A stretch of 52,228 nucleotides of DNA from Runella sp. (GTDB lineage: Bacteria; Bacteroidota; Bacteroidia; Cytophagales; Spirosomataceae): NCBI RefSeq assembly GCF_027484545.1, contig NZ_JAIXST010000338.1:1-52228 (forward strand), given 5' to 3'. Position numbers and translations under genes: made by a program. Under the pieces are notes generated by a model. That model saw nothing but the letters and a program-made list of their open reading frames with translations. It was not told the DNA's origin and made no database searches. Within the stretch, counting starts at the first letter, position 1. Every line of letters begins with the position of its first letter. Positions 46,503 through 52,228 of this stretch are shown one piece after another.

Positions 46503-48809
46503 TTACTCTTTTTTTACCGACTTTTTGATTTCCACAACCACTGTTTTAGAAGTAGGAGTCATGCTTCTATCGGCAAAACTGTCAATAGGAACCAAGGTAT
46601 TTGTTTCGGGAAAATAAGTGGCAATACAACGTTCTGGAATTGAATATGGTACTACAATAAATCTCGGTGCTTCCCGCTCAACTCCACCGTAAAAGTTGTA
46701 CAAATCAACCACCGTCCCTGCTTTTAATCCTGCCTTCTCAATGTCTTTTTCATTCATCAATACGACACGTCTTTCGTTATAGATGCCCCGATAACGGTCA
46801 CTGAGACCATAAATCGTGGTATTGAATTGGTCATGGCTTCGTATGGTCATCATCAGGTATTCCTTATCCGACAATTTAAAAGGAACGTAGTGATTCACAC
46901 TAAATCGCGCTTTTCCAATGGAAGTTTTAAAATTTCCATCCCGCGCTCCGTTCGGCAAATAAAATCCTCCAAGAATACGGACGCGTTCGTTGTAACGTTC
47001 AAACCCGGGGATCGTTTTTTCAATCGCTTCGCGAATATGGTCGTAATTGAGAAGTAGCTTATCCCAGTTCACTTTCGATTTTGTGCCCAACGTGGCATTT
47101 GCCAATCGTCTGACAATGTCGGGTTCGCTCAAAAGTTGGTCCGAGACGGGCTGCAGCTTTCCTTTCGATTGATGAACCACCCCCATCGAATTTTCAACAC
47201 TGACAAACTGTACTTTCCCGTTTTGAATATCTTTATCCGTACGTCCCAAACAAGGCAAAATCAAGGCTTCTTGTCCCGTCACCAAATGACTTCGGTTGAG
47301 CTTAGTAGAAACATGTGCCGTCAAACTGCAATTTCGCAGCGCTTTTGCGGTATAAACGGTATCGGGCGTAGCCGACAGAAAATTTCCGCCCATCGCAAAA
47401 AAGACCGTTGCTTTCCCTTCATGCATCGCCTTAATAGCATCTACGGTATTGTAGCCATGTTGGCGGGGCGGTTCAAAACCAAACTGTTTTTTCAGGCTGT
47501 CCAAAAAAGCTTTGGGCGGTTCTTCCCAAATCCCCATCGTACGGTCACCCTGCACATTGCTGTGTCCGCGTACGGGACAAGTTCCTGCGCCCGGCTTTCC
47601 AATGGAGCCTTTGAGTAACAAAAGATTGACGACTTCCCGAATATTGTCTACCGCATTTTTGTGCTGTGTCAACCCCATTGCCCAGCATACAATGATTTTT
47701 TGAGAGGAAATCACCAATTCTGCCGCTTCGTTCATTTCATCAATGGTTAATCCGCAATCTTTTGAAAGCTGTGCAACATCACAGGTTTTTAAATCTTCCA
47801 AAAGTTCTTCAACTCCTTCGGTTTTTTCCCGAATAAATTCCCAATCAAACACTCCTCCCCGTTGCTGTTCCGTATCGTACATCAATTTCAGAATTGCTTT
47901 AAAAAGAGGCACATCCCCGTTGAGGCGTACTTGAAGAAATAAATCAGAAAGTGATGTTTTTCCACCCAACAATCCTAAAGCAGTTTGAGGATTGCTGTAG
48001 GCCACCAAACCTGTCTCATGCAATGGATTGACTGACAAAATCTTAGCACCATTTTTCTTCGCTTTTTCCAAAGCCGTCAGCATTCGAGGGTGATTAGTTC
48101 CCGGATTTTGTCCTGCAATAATTATCAAGTCAGCAATGTATAAATCCTCTAATTTAACCGATCCTTTTCCAATGCCGAGCGTTTCATTGAGTGCTACGCC
48201 ACTCGACTCATGGCACATATTGGAGCAATCGGGAAGATTATTTGTCCCGTATTCCCGAACAAAAAGCTGATACAGAAAAGCCGCTTCATTACTTGTTCGA
48301 CCGGAGGTATAAAATATCGCCTCATTGGGCGAATTTAGTCGATTCAGATGTTGTGCTATTTTTCCAAACGCTTCTTCCCACTCAATTAGCTGATAGTGTG
48401 TTGCCTCTTTGGGCTTATACATGGGCTGGGCAATTCTCCCCTCCTGACTCAACTCATAATCACTCCAAGCACCCAACTGTTTAATGGAATGTTGAGCAAA
48501 AAACTCCGCTGTCAGGCGTTTGGTGGTTGCTTCTTCGGCTACCGCTTTTGCGCCATTTTCGCAGTATTCAGCAATGGCAGAACGCTCATCGTCGGGGTCG
48601 GGCCATGCACAACTGGGGCAGTCAAATCCATCTTTTTGATTGAGATTCAGCAAAGCTTTCATTCCACGCCCCACGTTCATTGCCCCAAACACATGCTTAG
48701 CTGAGCTTATCACTGCGGACAGTCCAACAGCTACTTCTTGAGGAGCTTCGACTTTTAATCCCGTGAAATTTTCGGGAGTCAACTCCGTATCGGCAGTTTC
48801 TTTTTTCAT
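46503..48809 (-). CDS. FdhF/YdeP-family molybdopterin oxidoreductase
   Basis: This 768-residue protein belongs to the YdeP group of formate-dehydrogenase-like enzymes. It has FDCPSCAWPDPDDERS near residue 58, the molybdopterin-binding core (FYTSGRTSNEAAFLYQLFVREYGTNNLPDCSNMCHESSG, in parts), GQNPGTNHPRML, and a C-terminal molydopterin-dinucleotide domain (MMTIRSHDQFNTTIYG). The usual N-terminal 4Fe-4S CxxC-type cluster ligands of FdhF are reduced to CPSC. In E. coli YdeP is linked to acid resistance; the substrate is not known. It is separate from sufB by a terminator. Confidence 0.93.
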   Translation of the reverse strand: MKKETADTELTPENFTGLKVEAPQEVAVGLSAVISSAKHVFGAMNVGRGMKALLNLNQKDGFDCPSCAWPDPDDERSAIAEYCENGAKAVAEEATTKRLTAEFFAQHSIKQLGAWSDYELSQEGRIAQPMYKPKEATHYQLIEWEEAFGKIAQHLNRLNSPNEAIFYTSGRTSNEAAFLYQLFVREYGTNNLPDCSNMCHESSGVALNETLGIGKGSVKLEDLYIADLIIIAGQNPGTNHPRMLTALEKAKKNGAKILSVNPLHETGLVAYSNPQTALGLLGGKTSLSDLFLQVRLNGDVPLFKAILKLMYDTEQQRGGVFDWEFIREKTEGVEELLEDLKTCDVAQLSKDCGLTIDEMNEAAELVISSQKIIVCWAMGLTQHKNAVDNIREVVNLLLLKGSIGKPGAGTCPVRGHSNVQGDRTMGIWEEPPKAFLDSLKKQFGFEPPRQHGYNTVDAIKAMHEGKATVFFAMGGNFLSATPDTVYTAKALRNCSLTAHVSTKLNRSHLVTGQEALILPCLGRTDKDIQNGKVQFVSVENSMGVVHQSKGKLQPVSDQLLSEPDIVRRLANATLGTKSKVNWDKLLLNYDHIREAIEKTIPGFERYNERVRILGGFYLPNGARDGNFKTSIGKARFSVNHYVPFKLSDKEYLMMTIRSHDQFNTTIYGLSDRYRGIYNERRVVLMNEKDIEKAGLKAGTVVDLYNFYGGVEREAPRFIVVPYSIPERCIATYFPETNTLVPIDSFADRSMTPTSKTVVVEIKKSVKKE

Positions 48810-48821
48810 CCTATGTTAAAC

Positions 48822-48865
48822 AAAAAAAAGGTGGTACGACTATTTGCTTAAAAAGTCATACCACC
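48822..48865 (-). terminator. Intrinsic terminator after sufB
   Basis: On the minus strand GGTGGTATGACT (48865-48854) pairs with AGTCGTACCACC (48841-48830), one mismatch and a 12-nt loop, followed by eight T residues. It ends the sufB transcript before the FdhF/YdeP gene. Confidence 0.88.
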
Positions 48866-48893
48866 CTCTGTTATTACTATTTCTAACCTCTTT

Positions 48894-50339
48894 TTACCCT
48901 ACCGACCCTTCCAAGCTTATTTCAAGCAGTTTTTGGGCTTCCACTGCAAACTCCATAGGCAATTGATTCAAGACTTCTTTCACGTAGCCATTCACAATCA
49001 ATGCCACCGCCTGTTCGGTCGGAATACCGCGCTGATTACAATAAAACAATTGATCTTCTCCGATTTTTGACGTCGTAGCTTCGTGTTCTACCGTTGCGCT
49101 TGTGTTGTTTACTTCAATATAAGGAAATGTATGTGCTCCGCAGGTATCACCAATCAATAGCGAATCGCATTGCGAGAAATTACGGGCATTTTCGGCACGT
49201 TTGAATACCTGCACCAATCCACGGTACGAGTTCTGGCTTTTCCCTACGGAAATACCTTTTGATACGATACGACTCTTGGTGTTTTTACCAATGTGAATCA
49301 TTTTCGTACCTGTATCAGCCTGTTGCATATTGTTGGTAACGGCCACCGAATAAAATTCCCCGATGGAGTGATCGCCTTTCAGAATCACCGAAGGATACTT
49401 CCAGGTAATAGCCGAACCGGTTTCTACCTGTGTCCACGAGATTTTTGAATAGGCTCCTTCGCAGATACCACGTTTAGTAACGAAGTTATAAATCCCGCCT
49501 TTTCCGTCTTTATCGCCTGGATACCAGTTTTGAACGGTGCTGTATTTTACTTCGGCGCGTTCGTGGGCTATGATTTCCACTACGGCTGCATGCAATTGAT
49601 TTTCGTCACGCATTGGAGCCGTACACCCTTCCAGATAACTTACGTACGAACCTTCGTCGGCAATAATAAGCGTCCGCTCAAATTGCCCTGTACCGGCTGC
49701 ATTGATACGAAAATAAGTCGAAAGTTCCATTGGGCAACGTACGCCTTTGGGAATATAACAAAACGAGCCGTCGGAAAATACGGCAGCATTGAGTGCTGAA
49801 AAGAAATTGTCTTTGGGAGGAACTACCGAACCGAGGTATTTTTTCACCAATTCCGGGTGTTCCTGAATGGCTTCGCTGATGGCACAAAAAATGATTCCCT
49901 GTTTTTTAAGTTCTGTTTTAAAGGTAGTAGTCACCGAAACTGAGTCAATAACAGCATCTACGGCTACTCCGGATAATCTTTTTTGTTCGTTCAATGAGAT
50001 ACCCAAACGTTCAAAAGTACGGCGCAATTCGGGGTCAATTTCATCCAAAGAACCTACTTCTATTTTCTGTTTAGGAGCAGAATAGTATTTAATGCCTTGG
50101 TAATCAATCGGTGGATAATGAACGTTTGGCCATTTTGGTTCGGTCATCCCCTGCCACATACGGAAAGCCTTCAAACGCCACTCCGTCATCCATTCAGGTT
50201 CATTTTTCTTTGCCGAAATCCACCGGACAGTATCCTCGGTCACACCCGGTGCAGCTTCATCGGCCTCAATGTCGGTTACGAAGCCGTACTTATATTCAGA
50301 GTTGGTAATTTCTTCTAATAATTCTACCTCTTTGCTCAT
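48894..50339 (-). CDS. sufB: Fe-S cluster assembly scaffold protein SufB
   Basis: SufB forms the SufBC2D scaffold that builds iron-sulfur clusters in the cytoplasm. The 481-residue protein is full length and shows the family signature segments [74 protein letters not shown] and the C-terminal [22 protein letters not shown]. sufC, sufD and sufS are not beside it: a terminator follows directly downstream and the upstream gene is on the other strand, so sufB is monocistronic here. Confidence 0.97.
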   Translation of the reverse strand: MSKEVELLEEITNSEYKYGFVTDIEADEAAPGVTEDTVRWISAKKNEPEWMTEWRLKAFRMWQGMTEPKWPNVHYPPIDYQGIKYYSAPKQKIEVGSLDEIDPELRRTFERLGISLNEQKRLSGVAVDAVIDSVSVTTTFKTELKKQGIIFCAISEAIQEHPELVKKYLGSVVPPKDNFFSALNAAVFSDGSFCYIPKGVRCPMELSTYFRINAAGTGQFERTLIIADEGSYVSYLEGCTAPMRDENQLHAAVVEIIAHERAEVKYSTVQNWYPGDKDGKGGIYNFVTKRGICEGAYSKISWTQVETGSAITWKYPSVILKGDHSIGEFYSVAVTNNMQQADTGTKMIHIGKNTKSRIVSKGISVGKSQNSYRGLVQVFKRAENARNFSQCDSLLIGDTCGAHTFPYIEVNNTSATVEHEATTSKIGEDQLFYCNQRGIPTEQAVALIVNGYVKEVLNQLPMEFAVEAQKLLEISLEGSVG

Positions 50340-50568
50340 CGCTATGTGTGCGGTTAATTCTATATTTTCAACAAAAATCAGGAACCTTCTGTTCTAATCG
50401 GGGTACAAATATCTTAAAAATATTCTAAATAAGGACAAAGCCGTTTTTGACAGTCTTCAGATTTTTTACCGTTTGATAAGTTTCGTATACAACCATCTTC
50501 AAAAAAACATACTGTTGCTCTGCTTACTTCAACGTTAAAACGTGTGACAACCCTTAAAACCGAAAAAA

Positions 50569-50787
50569 ATGAATACGATATTGGTTGTTGAATCTATTCC
50601 GCTATTGCGCAGTATGTTATGTCAGCTTATTTCCAATATTCCGAACATCAATATCTCCATTGTGACTTTAGAATATGAGGCACTTGCCCCTGCCCTATCC
50701 CTGAAACCGGATTGGGTTTGGTTGGATGGAACCAATCCGCTTATCAAAAGCAGAAACTACCTTAAAAATCTTAAAAAATTAACTTAA
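50569..50787 (+). pseudogene. Truncated receiver-domain protein
   Basis: This 72-residue frame (ILVVESIPLLRSMLCQLISN, then ALSLKPDWVWLDGTN) follows a response-regulator receiver domain from the first strand to the phosphoacceptor region: the pocket acids are altered to E-S, and D55 of WLD aligns with the phosphorylation site. A full receiver needs about 120 residues, so about 50 are missing. The end lies 18 bp before the IS982-type remnant, suggesting truncation by that insertion. It may be non-functional. Confidence 0.55.
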
Positions 50788-50804
50788 CGTGAACTTTTCA
50801 ATAC

Positions 50805-51180
50805 CTACGCAGCCATTGGGGGGCAGTACTGCCTCAATTCCAATGGTGCTGTAATCTTAACTTTGGGTTTTCTTTGGTAAAAAGAATAGGCACAGATAGC
50901 TGCCAATGAATGCGTAAAAGCATTAGTAGCTTTTCGATGCCTTGTGTGTTCAAGCTCCATTACATTTTTTTGAATACCGATTACGGTTTCAATAATGGGT
51001 CTTTTTTTAGCCATCTTTTGGGCTTGTAAAGGAATTTCTTTGACCGATTTTTTCTTTGCATTATTACGTGGTTTGGCAAAGAAATCAATCGTATTGTCAT
51101 ATTCGACAAAGGCTAATTTAGCCTCCGCATCGGCCTTTAGATTTGTGCGATGTAAAAATTCCAAGAAAATCATAACTTGG
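50805..51180 (-). pseudogene. C-terminal remnant of an IS982-type transposase
   Basis: On the minus strand, about 110 residues match the end of IS982-family transposases: DNTIDFFAKPRNNAKKK, MAKKRPIIETVIGIQKNVME, LEHTRHRKATNAFTHSLAAI and AYSFYQRKPKV, ending in TAG at 50805-50807. The N-terminal two thirds are absent; the frame stops making sense near 51150-51190, where IS110-type sequence begins. The copy cannot be active. Confidence 0.75.
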
Positions 51181-51183
51181 AAC

Positions 51184-51415
51184 ACTCTCAAAATGAGAGT
51201 AAGTCAGCACCAACAGGGTTGCCTTACCGCCTTCGGCTGAGCAAGACTCATGGATCGATTTAAGTCCCTGTTGGTTTACTGTAACACAGTACTCAGCGGG
51301 GTGGCCCGAGCCATAGAAATTCGGGTTCAAGACCGCACGGGCGGCCCCGCCATGAGCAAGGTATTGAGTGTGCGACAGCTTGCTGGCTTGAGTAAAAATA
51401 AACTCATTCAAAATT
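51184..51415 (+). ncRNA. Non-coding IS110 left end, candidate bridge-RNA region
   Basis: About 230 bp with no credible gene precede the IS110-type transposase start. It contains several inverted repeats: ACTCTC/GAGAGT (51185-51200), ACCAACAGGG/CCCTGTTGGT (51209-51218 with 51266-51275) and CCCGA/TCGGG (51305-51309 with 51321-51325). IS110-group elements are known to encode a structured bridge RNA in this position, guiding target choice. The assignment is by position and structure only. One 16-bp element has inserted at 51334-51349. Confidence 0.4.
51334..51349 (-). repeat. 16-bp GC-rich element
   Basis: CGCACGGGCGGCCCCG on the plus strand; the minus strand reads CGGGG-CCGC-CCGT-GCG. Identical to the copy at 51629-51644 although the flanks differ. 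It lies in the IS110 leader. Confidence 0.8.
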
Positions 51416-51426
51416 ATGGAAACATT

Positions 51427-51442
51427 GCGGTCCGCCGCCGCG
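51427..51442 (+). repeat. 16-bp GC-rich element in IS110
   Basis: GCGGT-CCGC-CGCC-GCG. Removal gives ATG-GAA-ACA-TTG-TCA-TTT, the expected start of the IS110 frame (METLSFFIGID). Phase may shift by one base. Confidence 0.88.
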
Positions 51443-51628
51443 GTCATTTTTTATTGGTATTGACATTTCAAAAGCTACGCTTGATTTTGCCGTTGTTGTC
51501 GCTAACAAATTGCTGTTTCATTTTCAATCAAGCAATGATAAAAAAGGGATTGAAACATTTATCAAACAATTAAAGACTCAATGCCCTGATGCGAATTTTA
51601 CCAATAGCTTGTACTGCATGGAGCATAC

Positions 51629-51644
51629 CGCACGGGCGGCCCCG
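51629..51644 (-). repeat. 16-bp GC-rich element in IS110
   Basis: CGCACGGGCGGCCCCG on the plus strand. Removal restores CAT-ACA-GGT-ATT-TAC, the conserved MEHTGIY motif of IS110 transposases. The best defined boundary of the five insertions in the gene. Confidence 0.9.
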
Positions 51645-51701
51645 AGGTATTTACAACAATCATCTTTTGAACTTTTTACATTCAAAACAGGCAAAGATTT
51701 G

Positions 51702-51717
51702 ACGGTCCGCCGCTGCG
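51702..51717 (+). repeat. 16-bp GC-rich element in IS110
   Basis: ACGGT-CCGC-CGCT-GCG. Removal restores ATT-TGG-CTT-GAG-CAC, giving IWLEHPIHIK in the expected place. Confidence 0.9.
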
Positions 51718-51816
51718 GCTTGAGCACCCCATTCACATCAAAGACAGCTTGGGTATGGTTCGGGGCAAGAACGATAAAGTTGATGCCCAAAGAATTGCTA
51801 CTTATGCCTACAAAAT

Positions 51817-51832
51817 CGGAGCGCCGACGCGG
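51817..51832 (+). repeat. 16-bp GC-rich element in IS110
   Basis: CGGAGCGCCGACGCGG (phase may be 51816-51831, TCGGA-GCGC-CGAC-GCG). Removal restores AAA-ATC-CGC-GAT-GAG, giving the conserved RDEVRLWVPK segment. Confidence 0.88.
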
Positions 51833-52049
51833 CCGCGATGAGGTGCGTTTATGGGTACCAAAACACGATATCATCCAAAAACTTGATAGACTCACAGCAC
51901 CTCGCAATAGGCTCATCAAAGTTGGGAAAATGATGCAATCCCCCTTGACAGATTGTAAAGATTTTATTTCCAAAAAAGACCTTAGCGAGGCAAAAAAAGC
52001 CTGTCAAAGTACGATGCAAGCGCTTGATAAAGATATTAAAAAGGTCAAT

Positions 52050-52065
52050 CGCAGCGGCGAACCGT
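52050..52065 (-). repeat. 16-bp GC-rich element in IS110
   Basis: CGCAGCGGCGAACCGT on the plus strand; the minus strand reads ACGGT-TCGC-CGCT-GCG then A, so the outer stem pair is T-A instead of C-G. Removal restores GTC-AAT-CAA-GAT, giving KKVNQDIQNTI. Confidence 0.9.
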
Positions 52066-52228
52066 CAAGATATTCAAAACACGATTCAGAGCGACCCTTA
52101 TTTAAAAGAACCGCACGGATTGTTATGGTTATTCCAAACAATAAATCAATTCTTTTGCAAGGATATTTAGGCGGCATTTTTAATTATTGGTTCGGATTTT
52201 ACAAAGTTATCCACATAAGGCCTTTGAC

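Larger units (their letters stand above)
51416..52170 (+). pseudogene. IS110-family transposase gene disrupted by five 16-bp insertions
   Basis: From ATG 51416 (METLS), the frame is broken at five points. Removing 16 bases at 51427, 51629, 51702, 51816 or 51817, and 52050 leaves one continuous 224-codon frame. That frame reads FFIGIDISKATLDFAVV (RuvC-like DEDD start), YCMEHTGIYNNHLL, IWLEHPIHIKDSLGMVRGKN, DKVDAQRIATYAYK, DEVRLWVPKHDIIQKLDRLT and VNQDIQNTIQSDPYL, textbook IS110. The rebuilt frame ends at TAG 52168, before the C-terminal Ser-recombinase-like domain, so it is also truncated or degenerate there. Not active in cis. Confidence 0.88.

Noticed and set aside
51297-51312. CGGGGTGGCCCGAGCC as a further 16-bp element
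   Set aside because: It matches the type-2 element at about 12 of 16 positions, but it overlaps an inverted repeat (CCCGA/TCGGG) that may be a native part of the IS110 leader, and no empty-site comparison is available.
52110-52118. ACCGCACGG in the IS110 remnant as a partial 16-bp element
   Set aside because: Only nine bases agree and the reading frame gives no sign of a 16-bp insertion there.

Overview
The window looks like chromosomal DNA of a Bacteroidota bacterium, most likely Cytophagales (a Runella/Spirosoma-like relative). The signs are moderate GC, weak ribosome binding sites, a ftsX-DUF3098-uppP-truB-ribF cluster, LytTR regulators, a Y_Y_Y-type sensor kinase, a type IX secretion C-terminal signal, '3-coathanger stack' exported proteins, and many FAD, GMC, PQQ and Gfo/Idh oxidoreductases. 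Genus is inference.

Layout. 1-970: end of an unrecognised gene and a LytTR response regulator whose last codons look frameshifted. 962-4702 (-): housekeeping run ftsX, DUF3098, uppP, truB, ribF. 4879-8572 (+): large periplasmic-sensing histidine kinase and a NarL/LuxR-type regulator, with a repeated CCAAT(C/G)ATGTGA motif around them. 8949-17724 (+): exported-protein island (lipoprotein, frameshifted double beta-helix protein, stand-alone LytTR regulator, ELWxxDGT-like protein, OmpA protein, lipoprotein), closed by a terminator. 17817-20113 (-): GMC oxidoreductase plus gluconate-dehydrogenase-subunit-3 pair. 20375-23176 (-): DEAD-type helicase, AraC regulator, cupin. 23347-25701 (+): beta-helix protein with a PDZ-like tail. 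25812-30011 (-): two AraC regulators with small membrane proteins, one of them broken by an in-frame stop. 30105-35858 (-): queuosine-precursor transporter, YyaL-type protein carrying a palindromic insertion, an exported protein, a GNAT enzyme, a PQQ-type sugar dehydrogenase. 36023-42341 (+): FAD oxidoreductase, ABC ATPase and membrane partner, SUMF1-type protein, Gfo/Idh/MocA oxidoreductase. 42491-50339 (-): 1256-residue type-IX-secreted glycosidase-like protein, FdhF/YdeP oxidoreductase, monocistronic sufB. 50569-52228: truncated receiver domain, IS982-type remnant, and an IS110-type transposase with a likely bridge-RNA leader.

The most unusual signal is a family of exactly 16-bp GC-rich insertions. 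Thirteen copies are visible on both strands. Most fit the form N5-(N)CGC-N4-GCG, which can fold into a tiny stem-loop. Four independent comparisons inside the window show they are insertions of 16 bp: (1) removing five of them restores an open IS110 transposase frame; (2) removing one restores a tandem repeat at 42361; (3) removing one restores a perfect palindrome at 31807; (4) removing one at 1915-1930 restores an intact second 16-mer into which it had inserted. They lie in intergenic DNA, in the dead IS110, and beside a palindrome inside one gene. I do not know of a described bacterial element of this kind; that is a statement about my knowledge, not a search result.
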